A stretch of DNA of 64,000 nt from Sphaerolaimus hirsutus (lineage: Eukaryota > Nematoda > Chromadorea > Monhysterida > Sphaerolaimidae), in contig OZ038457.1 in NCBI GenBank assembly GCA_964036195.1, positions 19,123,147-19,187,146 of the forward strand. The letters run 5' to 3'. Position 1 is the stretch's first letter. Each line of letters starts with the position of its first letter. Position numbers and translations under genes: made by a program. The notes under the pieces were generated by a model. The model did no database searches, was not told where the DNA came from, and was given only the letters and a program-made list of their open reading frames with translations. Below, in pieces: positions 33,581 through 44,154 of the stretch.

Positions 33581-35606
33581 ATGTTTTCGCCCACATTTTC
33601 GAGGGTGTTCAATAAATATGGCAACATGGCCAAGACGATGTCTAAGTACAAACTTCTGAGCAAAATAGCTCACAAAACACTGGAAACATACAACAGCCAC
33701 AGAGCGTGAGTCAATTACAATTTAATTTCCGATTTTAATTAATACCGTATTTCCTCGAAATACCCCCCCCCCCTTGAAATACCCCCCCCCCCCCCTCGTT
33801 TGACCCCCCCCCTCTCGAGACCACTATGAAACAATCACCCCCCCCCTCGAAATACCCCCCCCAAATTGAGTGTAAAGGGAACGTACATGACAATAACTGT
33901 AGTTTGTGTTCAGTGTACTGCAGAACACACGTTAAAACAATGTCGGTGTCACGTTAGAACAGTGTACATACCATCTACATACTAATATTAGTCTACAGAA
34001 CCTTATAAATGGCGGATTTTGTTGCATTTTTCGACGTCTGCGTACGTTTCAGACGACAATTTCGTACTTGGTTTTCAAAAATTTTCTTGTGAAACAATCA
34101 CCCCCCCCCTCGAAATACCCCCCCCCTCGTTTAACCCCCCCCCCTCTCGGGACCACTATGAAACAATCACCCCCCGGGGGGTATTTCGAGGAAATACGGT
34201 AGATTGTAAAACTTTTCCCACGATTTTATTAAAGCCTCGGGACCAGAGTTGTTAAAAGTACCGAACTTTTTCCAAAGTATAAGTAAACGTAAAGTATTTA
34301 TTTTTACTCACCCCTTGAGTACAGAAAACGTAAAGTAACATTTTTTTACTTTTACTCATGAGTAAACGTGAGTAAACGTACTTTTCCCCGCAGAAAATGT
34401 AAACAGGCGTACTTTTGAGAAATGTCGAGAAAATTTTAGAGAAATGTCGCTCAAAAACAGTCATTTTCAAAGCTTTTTGCTTATTTTATGCAATTTTTGA
34501 CTATATTTTTGGTTCTATAGCCATTTTCGACTAGTTCCCCGTATTTTTAGCTCATTTTCTCCCTTTTTCCCTTCTATGCCTTTAATACCTATATAAAAGA
34601 TGATCTACCATATGTCCTCGAAATACCCCCCCCCCTCGAAATACCCCCTCGAAATACTCCCCCTCAAAATGGACACTATGAACTTATAAACCCCCCCCCC
34701 TCGAAATACCCCCCCCAAATTTAGTGTATAGAGAACGTAAATGACAAAGGCTGCGGTTTGTCATCTGGGTAATGCAAAACACACGTTAAAAACGATGACT
34801 CTGTTATGTGAGAACAGTGATTATACGTCTACACACTTCTACAAGTCTTTAGAGTCTTATAAATGGCGATTTTTGTTGCATTTTCGTTGCAGTTTCAGAC
34901 GACAATTTAGTACTTGGTTTTAAAAAAATTTCTGGCGAAATAATGAACCCCCCCCTCGAAATACCCCCCCTCGTTTAACCCCCCCCCCTCAAAATTCTCA
35001 CTCTGAAAAAATAAACCCCCTGGGGGTATTTCGAGGAAATACGGTAAAATAAGTTTTCTGTACTCGAGTACTTTCAAAAAGTATACGTAAAAGCGAGTAC
35101 CAGAACTTTTTTTTGAGGAAACGTAAACGTATTTACTCTGTACTCGAGTATACGTATTTATCGAGTAAAAATAAATACGTTTTAACAACTATGCTCGGGA
35201 CTCGCGAACGCGACCCGCTTTAATTTGCAGCTCTTTCAACGACACAAAGCTGGTTATCGGAAAAATCCCTCGCAAAAATGGCACAACAGCAACATTTGAA
35301 ATGCTCGATGGATATGAAACCGAAATTACTTTAGAAAGTGAGCCAGAACCAAAATTACACGATTCTTATTGGAAGGTAATTCATATTGAATACATGATCT
35401 TTTTTGTGGCTCTATTGACTCTGATTTTGCTAACCGCTTATTGTTGTCCCCAAAGTTTCTGTTGGGGCGGTAAAATTGCAAAAAATGTCCGTTTTTACGC
35501 CCAAAATACTTCCGATATATCTGAGTGTGAACTAATCGAAGGCGGTCAAAGTGATTCCATGCGTATGAAACCGCTGTTGAGTAGGAACAAAATCGATGTG
35601 AAGTAG
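33581..35606 (+). CDS. Two-exon gene for a 166-aa single-pass membrane protein
   Basis: Exon 1 is 33581-33705 (starts MFSPTFSRVFNKYGN, donor GTGAGT). Exon 2 is 35231-35606 (acceptor ctttaatttgcag). The phase-2 join is exact and the stop is TAG at 35604. Residues 1-42 are basic; 60-90 are acidic and Thr-rich; 97-112 form one hydrophobic segment (MIFFVALLTLILLTAY). It is followed by CC, a possible palmitoylation site, and a ~50-residue polar tail. There is no N-terminal signal peptide, so it may be anchored by the internal segment. More 5' exons may exist. The intron contains a family A element and a family D element. I do not recognise the family. Confidence 0.65.
33743..34201. mobile_element. 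Family A element
   Basis: Ends TACCGTATTTCCTCGAAA and GGAAATACGGTA with TA at both borders; long C runs on the left. It lies in the intron of the membrane-protein gene. Confidence 0.75.
34244..35193. mobile_element. Family D hAT-like element with nested family A
   Basis: Ends CAGAGTTGTTAAAA and TTTTAACAACTATG are flanked by a perfect 8-bp duplication ctcgggac (34236-34243, 35194-35201). Family A copy 34606-35046 (TACCATATGTCCTCG to GAAATACGGTA) interrupts it. It ends 37 nt before exon 2 of the membrane-protein gene. Confidence 0.85.
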
Positions 35607-35655
35607 GATTTTTGATGGGTTTGATCTTCATCTTTATGAATATCGGGGTGTCAGA

Positions 35656-35844
35656 TCTGGGGGGCAGTCCCAAGCCCTGTAAAGTGTAAAGTAAAGTGTC
35701 AATTGTCATGACAAAAGTAAAGTAAAGTGTCAATTGTCATGCAAAGTTCAATAATAAAATCTTTTCTTTTTTGTTTTGATTGACACTTTACTTTACATTT
35801 GACACTTTACTTTACACTTTACAGGGCTTGGGACTGCCACCTGG
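35656..35844. mobile_element. Family F-related hairpin MITE
   Basis: Ends ctggggggcagtcccaag and cttgggactgccacctgg are inverted. The body is a hairpin of agtgtcaattgtcatg / tttgacactttact words. It starts about 50 nt after the stop codon of the membrane-protein gene and contains an AATAAA at about 35752, which could serve as that gene's polyadenylation signal. Confidence 0.65.
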
Positions 35845-35848
35845 TGCC

Positions 35849-36079
35849 AGTTCCGCAAAATGAGAAGTGAAATGGCAAAGGCGAAGTAAAAGCGCAGATG
35901 CGAAGTGAAATGGCAAGTGAATTGGCAAATGAAATGGCAAAAAGCGAGGAGAAATAACTTTTTATTTTTATTTTTTCACTTCGCTTTTGCCCATTGACTT
36001 GCCATTTCGCTTCGCCTTTGCGCTTTTACTTCGCCTTTGCCATTTCACTTCTCACTTCGCATTTTGCGGAACTGACCCC
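35849..36079. repeat. GTTCCGCAAAATGAG hairpin repeat, copy 1
   Basis: A palindromic element: gttccgcaaaatgagaag at the left and its inverse cattttgcggaac at the right. Arms are built of aatggcaaaggcgaagt words. A second copy is at 39428-39648. It abuts the family F-like hairpin. Confidence 0.65.
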
Positions 36080-36212
36080 AGAAAGCCCTCTGTGCAAATT
36101 CATTGCACGTGCAATTGCAAATGTAGGAAGATGCCTTCCTGCATCGGACTACAAGTAACCATGGTTCAATGGTTTTCTGCATGCTGATTGTTCATTTCAT
36201 GGTTGCACATGA

Positions 36213-36388
36213 GCAGGGGCAGTCTCAGACCTTTTAAAATGCCCTGTAAGATGTGAAATGTAATGCAAATTATCAAAGGTCATGTAAAATGCCCTGAAAA
36301 ATGGCAAAGTTTGACTTTGACTTTGGCAATGACTTTTGACACTTTGCATGACATTTTACACTTTACAGGGTCTGGGACTGGGCACCAT
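36213..36388. mobile_element. Family F hairpin MITE
   Basis: Inverted ends ggggcagtctcagacc / ggtctgggactgggc surround aaaatgccctg and tgacactttgcatgac words, as in the other F copies. Confidence 0.65.
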
Positions 36389-36494
36389 GTGTAGCTGAAA
36401 AACTCGAATCTCGACTTACTTTACCCGAATCCCGGGAATTTCCCAAATCTTGCACGGCAAATCGATTTGCACCGGCCGCAGCCGGCAGCTTGCA

Positions 36495-36696
36495 TACCGT
36501 ATTTCTTCTAATATAACGGCATACCTCCAATAGAACGGCACCTCCAATAGAACGGCAGGTTTTGGCATTTTTTGCATTCACGAAATTAATAGAACGGCAG
36601 CCTCCAATAGAACGGCACCTCCAACAGAACGGCAGGTAGAAAAGTTGACGAAAAATATATATAGAACGACGCTCTTCTATTGGAAGAAATACGGTA
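36495..36696. mobile_element. AGAACGGCA element with TA borders
   Basis: Ends TACCGTATTTCTTCTAATA and TTGGAAGAAATACGGTA are inverted, with TA at both borders. The interior repeats cctccaatagaacggca several times. The ends resemble family A ends at the first ten bases. Confidence 0.65.
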
Positions 36697-37259
36697 TTCA
36701 CCCTGGATTTGTGCGAGATTATAAATAATTGATGTCTTTATTTCAATGAAGGACCCACATGAAATAAATGTTCACTTTTCTATTTGTCAACAACCATGTC
36801 AAAATAAAATATGTCAATGATGTATTTAGGTCATATTGACCTTACACAGCACAGCTGCCCGATGCCCAAAAATATATCCAATATGACGAAAAATAATATG
36901 ACCAATCAAAAGCTCAATGTTTTTTCTAAAGTAGCGTTTACACGGCCACGACAAAAATAAATGTGACGACAAAATTTTTGAACTATCTTATTGTCGAGAA
37001 AATTGAAGATTGTTCGTTTCGGACAGGTTGATCTCGACGTGTTGATCTCAAAATGAAAGTAGAAAGCCCAAACTTTTTGCCCTGACACATATTTCTGTCG
37101 TGGCCGCGTAAACGCCGCAAAAAAAAAACTAAAAATATTTCTTCTCTCCTTGTAAGTTGTAAAAATCCTTCTCCCTATTCATTTAGCATCATCCGCCAGC
37201 AGTATTGATTGCGTTTTTGTTCATTTCCGTAAATAGGTACATTGGCCATTTCGGTCGAT

Positions 37260-38682
37260 TCATGACTCGGTCACGTTGCAGCAAGAAGACGTGACGGTCT
37301 GCCATTTGCAGGCGGTGTTGCAGCAACGTTGTGCCATTTGTTTCAGTGTCGCTAGGTCTGCGAATTGGGTAATTGGTGGATTTGCAATAGTGCATTGGGA
37401 TGCGGTTGTTTGAGGGGTTCACTTTTAAAAGTCCAAACAGTCTTTTATGATGTAAGCCTTTAAATATTCAAATAAATAAAGATTAAAGCTGTTAAATAAA
37501 AATATTCAGGCACCATTTTCTAGAAGTGACGCATTTCCAACGGTCCTACTCAGTTTGGACCTTGGAGCACTTTTTGTAAAGTGACAAATTTTTGCTAGAT
37601 GAAATTTCAGAGCCTAACACAATTCTACAAATTTGGGCTTATCGACTCTGAAAAGTCAACACCCCATTTTGGATCCAATACAAGTGTCTAATTTGGCCCA
37701 ACACAGGAAATGTTATTTCAAACAAATCATAAACTCTAGCCATATTTCCTGTCAACAGGATTGCAAATATTGGAATTTAAAGAAACCCATGTGCTTTTAA
37801 AAATGTTGTGTGTGACGGTTTCGAAGTCCATGTCAGCAACTTTGCAAAACCGAAAAGAATGGATTAATCAACATTCAGAACCAGAATCCTCAGTTGTTTA
37901 TTACAATGGTAGCCGAGCAGCACGTAACATCCTGAGATACAGGTATACTTAGCGGACTGCACGCTATGCATTTTCTGAAGGAAACACTCCATCATGATGT
38001 CATCATTTATAAAATCAAAATTGTTCAAAAAATTGTTTGAGAAAAAATATCCTTGGTGCCATTTCCACAAGAAAAAGGAGCATAATACCAGAGCCTTTAA
38101 AACTATAGGCTATGTATCTCTCTCTATAGTGTATCCAAATCTTGTTTTTGTATGTTAATCATACAGCTACAAAGACATAAGATTTGGAAACTATAGAATA
38201 GGATACATCGTCCATAGGTTTAAAGCCTATTCTGCTTGCAAGACTGGGCCTATGCTCGCTTTTTTTTACTTTTTATATGAAAATCTATTCATAATCCAGC
38301 TCGCACATTATCGACGACTAAAATGCATAGACGTCAAGTAATTTTGGTTGTTACGAAATTTTGTACTCACACTTGGCGTTCCGCCAAGTATATCTGTAAA
38401 ACACATGTATTTATCACGTATGTAAAAAATGAAGCAACACTAACTGTATCTGACGCAGCCGTCGCACATGCTCACAGTTAGCCTCACATAGTGTTCCATA
38501 CATTTTGCTTCAGAGTCGAACCGTTTCAAGTGCAGTTGAGTCATTGTGTCCGCGGCTGGGCTAGCTGACGCCATGGAAATTATGGCGCCAGCGCCAATTA
38601 GAATGGCGCTGATTGGTAGAATTAGCATGGTTGTGCCTGGGAACTTCATCTGAGTTGGAGGCGTGAATTTGCGCTTTTTCAT
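37260..38682 (-). CDS. Insulin/relaxin-like peptide precursor, two exons, 111 aa
   Basis: Exon 1 is 38682-38445 (complement) and exon 2 is 37357-37260, stop TGA. Residues 12-43 form a signal peptide (MKFPGTTMLILPIS..., a further Met at 38649 is the likelier start). The B-like chain has C61 and C73 with exactly 11 residues between them (CMEHYVRLTVSMC), as in insulin B chains, plus an extra C76. The A-like chain has C91-C92, C96 and C105, the CC-x3-C-x8-C spacing of insulin A chains (RCCNTACKWQ), plus an extra C106. The intron between the chains is phase 1 (donor GTTAGT, acceptor attcgcag), the usual place and phase in insulin genes. A TATA-like TATTTATAA lies about 60 nt upstream of the first ATG. 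The connecting segment is only about 14 residues and lacks a dibasic site; a middle exon may be missing, or the peptide may stay single-chain. The Gly after the first B-chain Cys is absent. Confidence 0.6.
37759..37942 (+). CDS. Candidate orphan exon on the plus strand
   Basis: An acceptor (cctgtcaacag) and a donor (acag followed by GTATAC) bracket a frame open through 184 nt, reading LQILEFKETHVLLKMLCV and later ESSVVYYNGSRAARN. It lies within the intron of the minus-strand insulin-like gene and directly abuts a family G element whose first bases form the donor. I found no phase-matched partner exon, so it may be part of an old gene or chance. Confidence 0.25.
37944..38393. mobile_element. 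Family G element
   Basis: Ends TATACTTAGCGGACTGCA and GCGTTCCGCCAAGTATA are inverted with TATA at both borders. The interior contains an inverted pair around 38100-38230 (ctatagtgtatccaaatctt and its inverse). It lies in the intron of the insulin-like gene. Confidence 0.6.
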
Positions 38683-38737
38683 GCGATTTAAATATATGAA
38701 TCGAAGTTTCAAAAGTAGTTTGTCCTATAAAGTTGTG

Positions 38738-38750
38738 TTATAAATATTTT
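38738..38750 (-). promoter_or_regulatory. TATA-like box of the insulin-like gene
   Basis: On the minus strand the sequence reads aatatttataac, about 55-65 nt upstream of the first ATG (38682) and about 90-100 nt upstream of the second (38649). This spacing would leave a short 5' untranslated region. The match is by eye only. Confidence 0.3.
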
Positions 38751-38830
38751 TCAACTGGTTCTATTTTCTAGAGCTTTCACCATATCGACAGTGGAGATCA
38801 GTAAGAATGTATTTAGGTATACCTAGTATT

Positions 38831-39291
38831 TACCGTATTTCCTCGAAATACCCCCGGGGGGTTTATTTTTTCAGAGTGAGAATTTTGAGGGGGGGGGTTA
38901 AACGAAGGGGGGGGGGGGGTATTTCGAGGGGGGGATTATTATTTCGCCAGAAATTTTTTGAAATCCCAGTACTAAAATGTCGTCTGAAACGTACGCAGAC
39001 GTCGAAAAATGCAACAAAAATCGCCATTTATAAGACTCTAAAGACATTTACAAGTGTGTAGACGTACAAACACTGTTCTAACATAACAGAGTCATCGTTT
39101 TTAACGTGTGTTCTGCAATGCCCGGATGACAAACCGCAGCCTTTGTCATTTACGTTCTCTATACACTTAATTTGGGGGGGGGGGGTATTTCGAGGGGGGG
39201 GGGGGTTATAAGTTCATAGTCTCCATTTTGAGGGGGGTATTTCGAGGGGGGGGGGTATTTCGAGGGGGGGGTATTTCGAGGAAATACGGTA
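38831..39291. mobile_element. Family A element, well-preserved copy
   Basis: Ends TACCGTATTTCCTCGAAA and CGAGGAAATACGGTA, with TA at both borders. G runs of 7-12 are repeated in both arms and separated by tatttcga. The middle ~200 bp (cgccagaaattttttgaaat onward) is shared in sequence with 33.9-34.1, 34.8-34.9 and 55.1-55.3 kb. This is a good reference copy for the family. Confidence 0.8.
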
Positions 39292-39427
39292 CATGAAATG
39301 AAATGAGTTTTTTAATGAACTTTTTTCCATCAGCTTCTTTGTAACGACCCCATTCAATTTGTGTCATAAAAAGCAGGTGATTTAGCAATCGACGCGTATT
39401 TTCAGCTGTCACTTTTCAAGAAAACCA

Positions 39428-39648
39428 TGTGCCAGTTCCGCAAAATGAAAAGTGAGAAGTGAATGGCAAAGGCGAAGTGATATGGCAAGTGAATTGGCAA
39501 GTGAAATGGCGAAAGCGAAGATAAATACATTTTTATTTTTATTATTTTTTACTTCGCTTTTGCCGATTCACTTGCCGTTTCACACTTCGGCTTTGCGCTT
39601 TTACTTCGCCTTTGCCATTTCACCTCTCATTTTGCGGAACCGACCCCA
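39428..39648. repeat. GTTCCGCAAAATGAG hairpin repeat, copy 2
   Basis: Left arm gttccgcaaaatgaaaag and right arm ctcattttgcggaac, with the same aatggcaaaggcgaagt words as copy 1 at 35849-36079. Confidence 0.65.
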
Positions 39649-39701
39649 GGATGTTTGTTCAGTGAAGCAACTTCCATATCTGATTAAACATAGCTGTGTG
39701 G

Positions 39702-41304
39702 TATACTCGGCGGACCGCATAATATACAGAATCCTACCATACTTTAATGAATAAAACCTTGTCATAAATTTCGTAATTAATCATTCCATAGTAAACAACG
39801 AAATAAACACCTTCCCGGACAAGTTCACCACCCATTTTTTATTAAAGCTGAAACTTTGTATATATAAATTTGTAAGACCCCTCTACTCCCGTGCGGCGGT
39901 GCGGCGAATCACTACAGGGTGGGTCGCCCTATATGCAACAATTTTTTTTGGCATTTTTGGTATCCCAAACAAGTTCACCACCCACTTGATTGGCTACACG
40001 CCTACACAACGAGAGCCATATCTCCAGCTGTGGTGGCGGTATAAAGCTGAAATTTGGGGGATGTTTTGCCAACAACCCCCCTCACAATACACCAGTGGGG
40101 CAGCTGCCAACGACTCACTAAAGCATGGGTCACTGCATATAATGTTGACCATTTTATAAAAACAGCCCAAGTGTCCGAAAACAAGTTCATCACCCAACTG
40201 CATTAAAAAATGCTGCAACAACATGCCTAATATAAAACTGAATTGGGTTGGAACCCTAGTTCAGCCAAAAAACTTTTTTCAGTAGGGCACCACCCTGTCC
40301 CATAAAGGGTAGAATGAAAATTTCACTTTAAACCATTTTTTTGTTTCACACTTAAAAAGTTGGTTTACAGAGTTCACTAGAGAATGGTCTAAGATTCAAA
40401 GTTATGTAAACAACATAACCTCTTAAATGCGTCCATAAGGAAATTAACTTGGGGTGAATTCTATGATGTCAAAATGATGTCATTACAGGAGCAACATTAG
40501 ACAAAATTTTCACTTTTTCATTCACCCCAAATATATTTCCTTATGGAAGCATTTTAGAAGTTATGTTGTTTACATGACTTTGAACCTTAGACCCTTCCCT
40601 AGCAAACTTTGTAAACCAACTTTTTAAGTATGAAACAAAAAATTGGCTTGAATTGAAATATTTAGTCTGCTGTTTATGGGATGGGGTGGGTGCCCTACTT
40701 AAAAAAATTTAATCAGCAGAACTAGAGTTCAAACACGATTCAGTTTTATATTAGGTATGTTGTTGCAACATTTTTATAGTGCAGTTGGGTGGTGAACTTG
40801 TTTGGGACACTTGGGCTGTTCTTAAAAAAATTATCAACTTTATATGCAGTGACCCATGCTTTAGTGGGTTGTCGGCAGCCGCCCCACTGGTGTATTGTGA
40901 GGGGGGTGGTTGGCAAGACATCCCCCAAATTTCAGCTTTATACCGCCCTCACAGCTGGAGATATAGCCTTCAAAGTGTAGCTAATCAAGTGGGTGGTGAA
41001 CTTGTTTGGGACACCAAAAACGCCGAAAAAAATTGTTGCATATAGGAGTCGCTTCACCCTGTAGTGAGTCGCTTCACCTCCCCCCATTGTTGGGGAGTAA
41101 GGGGGTCTTACAACTTTATATATAAATTTCAAAGTTTCAGCTATATAACACGCCCATGGACGGAGATATTGCATTCGAAGTGAAATAAAAAAATGGGTGG
41201 TGAACTTGTCCGGGAAGGTGTTTATAATGATGAAAAACCAATAATATTTTGTTCATTATTCAGATGGGTAATGGCAAGAATCCATGTGATGTCCGCCGAG
41301 TATA
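39702..41304. mobile_element. Family G element containing foldback FB2
   Basis: Ends TATACTCGGCGGACCGCA and GATGTCCGCCGAGTATA are inverted, with TATA at both borders. The large foldback element 39804-41223 sits inside and makes up most of its length. Confidence 0.6.
39804..41223. mobile_element. Foldback element FB2 (1.42 kb)
   Basis: Arms run from AAACACCTTCCCGGACAAG to CTTGTCCGGGAAGGTGTTT. Within each arm a module beginning caagttcaccaccca recurs two or three times in direct orientation. The centre (about 40350-40650) is a hairpin with gttggtttacagagtt and its inverse. Open frames in it are by-products of the repeats. Layout and centre resemble FB1. Confidence 0.7.
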
Positions 41305-41372
41305 GGAGCGATTGAGAGAACACTATGAACTACTGAAAACTCGACTGCAACGAAATAAAGCAAAAATACATA

Positions 41373-41812
41373 TACCGTTACCTCGAAATACCCCCAGGGG
41401 GTTTATTATTTCGCCAGCAAAATTTTAGGGGGGGATAATTAGAGGGGGGGTTTATTCGAGGGGGGGGGGGTCTATTATTTCGCCAGAAATTTTCGGAAAT
41501 TCCCCATACTCAGACATAGAAAAATCAAACAATTACATAGATAGATATGTGGTTATAGGCATATATAACTGTTTATACACATAAACCCTACCCTAACATC
41601 ACTCAATCATCAGTTTTAATGTGTGTTCTGCATTGTACAGATCACAAACTGCGGTATTTGTCATGTACGTTCTCTTTAGTAAAGAGTCTTTACACTCAAT
41701 TTTAGGAGGGGGTATTTCGAGGGGGGGTTTATTTTTTCCTCAGCCGAATTTTAGGGGGGGTATTTCGAGGGGGGTTAATTCAGGGGGGGGGATAATTCGA
41801 GGTAATACGGTA
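41373..41812. mobile_element. Family A element, GTTACCTCG subtype
   Basis: Ends TACCGTTACCTCGAAATA and TTCGAGGTAATACGGTA with TA at both borders. The subtype differs from the main family by gttacctcg in place of atttcctcg and by ttattatttcgccag in the arm. Confidence 0.7.
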
Positions 41813-41814
41813 TG

Positions 41815-42065
41815 TATACTCCGGTTACTTTACACCCTGCATGCGTGGTTCCCGCTGGAAGTGTGCCAACGATGGTTAACGCGTCCGAGTTTCATAAAAA
41901 GATGACAAAATTGATTGTTGTTATAATGTTATTCATAAACATATTTACATCGATGAATTTTTTTTCATATTTTTACGGAAAACGCATGATTTAATAATCA
42001 TCGGCACGCTTCCAACACGAGACATAAATCAGTGCGATGGCAGAGTATCACGTAGGCCGAGTATA
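41815..42065. mobile_element. Family G MITE
   Basis: Ends TATACTCCGGTTACTTTA and ACGTAGGCCGAGTATA, with the inner inverted pair ggaagtgtgcca / ggcacgcttcca shared with 9379-9611. Confidence 0.55.
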
Positions 42066-42103
42066 AGAATTGTAATTAGCAGTTCATTGAACTCACTATA
42101 AAA

Positions 42104-42666
42104 TACCGTATTTATCAATACAGAACGGCCTACCCCCAATAGATGGGCTTTTCCAATGGAGCGCCAGGATTTTGGCACTTTTTCAAACTCGAAAAAATAG
42201 AATGAGAGCATACAATGTGTTGGAACTATGATTAAAGTTTTCACATTTGGTTTTGTTTGAATTGATATTCATGCCTGATATCTACATTCAAATGTTGTTC
42301 ATGTTCATTAAAAACACCATTGAAAGCCAAAAATGTGTGAAGAAGATTGGTGACAAGATAGAACGTCGGACTCCAATAGTACGGCAGCCTCCAATAGAAC
42401 GGCAGGTAAAAAGCTGACTAAAAAAATTTAACAGCGCTCTTGTGTTAAGCCGGGATTACAGCTCAGCGGCGTTTGACGTGAAATGATAACGTAAAATTAT
42501 GTCGTAAAATTGATTACATCAAGATAGACAAAGGTACAGCGTTGAGAATTAGATAGTTCTAGTAATTGTGTGTTATGTCCGAATTTTTTTATAAAATAAT
42601 CATTATTTAAGTAGTTATTAATTTTATGTCTGAGCTGTAATCACGGGCTTTAGAGGGAATGCGGTA
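42104..42666. mobile_element. AGAACGGCA element interrupted by Harbinger-like copy 4
   Basis: Starts TACCGTATTTATCAATA and ends GGGAATGCGGTA; inner words agaacggcag and ccaatagatgggc match the element at 36.5 kb. A 202-bp family H copy (42448-42649) splits it at a TTA site. Confidence 0.55.
42448..42649. mobile_element. Harbinger-like MITE (family H, copy 4)
   Basis: Ends AGCCGGGATTACAGCTC and GAGCTGTAATCACGGGCT, with TTA on both sides. It is short and less palindromic than the other copies. Confidence 0.7.
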
Positions 42667-43287
42667 GCACAAAATGTGCCGTTGCGTGTGCTGGAAGTAT
42701 CGATGGTTAACCACCTGGAAAAATATATTCAAATTTTAAAGTTGTTTTTTTAATTTTCGAAGACTTTTCGAATTTTAAAGCCTTTTCAAATTTCAATTAT
42801 TTTCCAAAAATAGTTTTCGAATTTTCGAATCTTTTTAATATAATGAGATATTCCTTTTGCATCGAAATTACTGCATTTTCTAATTTTCTGGTGAATTTTA
42901 CACACACTTTCATTTGTACAGCCTTCCGAGCTATTACCGCAGACACGTCTGCATATTTTTGTTCTGCCGCTACAAATCAATTAATATAAAATTGATTTTT
43001 TGATTTGCGTAGAAATTGCATTTTATACGCATTTTCCGCCAAAAATAGTGTAAAAATTCGATAGTCATGAAACCGTTTTCGAATTTTTCTAGAAAAAAAA
43101 TCGATTTTCAAGTGTTTTTAGGGGTCAAATACAAATTCGAATTTTTGTCTGCCAACATTAGCTGCAAGCGCTGTTTTTGCATTCCATTATCAGAGCAGGC
43201 CTGACCGGCTTTTCGTCGTTTACTGTTCGTGGAGTTTTTCGTAATCACGTTTAACAGTTTCCCGCCGATTACAGAGGAGGTGACTAT

Positions 43288-43495
43288 TAACGATGGCAAA
43301 CCCCCCAAAAAAAAGTATTTAAATTTTTAAGTGTTTTTTCTTAAATGAATTTTCGAATTTTCGAATTTTTCCTGACATAAATTTTCGAATTTTGAATTTA
43401 ATTTTTGAATTTTTGAATTTTCGAATCTTTTTTGGCAATTTTCGAATTTTTTTTGGCTATTTTTCGAATTTTCGAATCTTTTTTTGCCATCGTTA
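43288..43495. mobile_element. Family B hAT-like MITE, compact copy
   Basis: Ends TAACGATGGCAAA and TTTGCCATCGTTA are flanked by a perfect 8-bp duplication gtgactat (43280-43287, 43496-43503). At 208 bp, made mainly of aattttcgaattttcgaa words, it is the minimal copy in this window. Confidence 0.9.
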
Positions 43496-43634
43496 GTGAC
43501 TATTCAACGATTTACGGTAGATATTTAGCTCCTAATGTCAACTTGTTTTGTGAAGGTGTTGACTAGATCCACAGTGGCAGTGATTGTGGCACTTAATTGA
43601 GCGTGAAACTCTCATTAAAAGGTTTACTGCTGAT

Positions 43635-44121
43635 CAGAGTTGTTAAAAGTACCGAAATTTAGTTCTATTTATGTATGCGTAATGTATTTTGTTTTTACTC
43701 ACGCCCCGAGTACAGAAAGCGGAAAGTAAAAATTATTTAACGCTTTTTATTAACTTATTATTAAGTAAAACACTTTTTTCCAGAAAGCGTAAATGTGAGT
43801 ATTATTTCTCAGGAAAGCATGAAAGCAAGTAAATTAAACGTTTCTTTCTGGAAAAGGAATTATGAATGATTACCCTGGATGGACAACAAAAAGGTGTTTT
43901 CTTTCTATTACTAAGTATTCTTTATGAAAAGCAGTGATCTCGACTGGATAAAATACTGTTTCTGTACTCATAAAAAATTACTCTACTGTACTTGAGTATA
44001 ATCAAAAAGTAAGCGTACATGCGAGTACAGATACTTTTTTCAAAGTATGCGTATGCGTATTTACTCGATACTCGAGTATGCGTACATTTTGAGTATAAGT
44101 AAATACGCATTAACAACTGTG
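43635..44121. mobile_element. Family D hAT-like MITE
   Basis: Ends CAGAGTTGTTAAAA and CATTAACAACTGTG are flanked by a perfect 8-bp duplication ctgctgat (43627-43634, 44122-44129). Its length (487 bp) equals that of the copy at 3204-3690. Confidence 0.9.
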
Positions 44122-44154
44122 CTGCTGATACTGAACGTCTGATAGTCCTTAGAA

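Noticed and set aside
37189..37422. Long frames on both strands over the A-chain exon
   Set aside because: They overlap the frame that carries the CC-x3-C-x8-C spacing with splice sites; the others have no comparable support and are treated as shadows.
39899..41174. Several frames of 60-90 codons on both strands
   Set aside because: All lie in the modules of foldback FB2 and recur in inverted copies.
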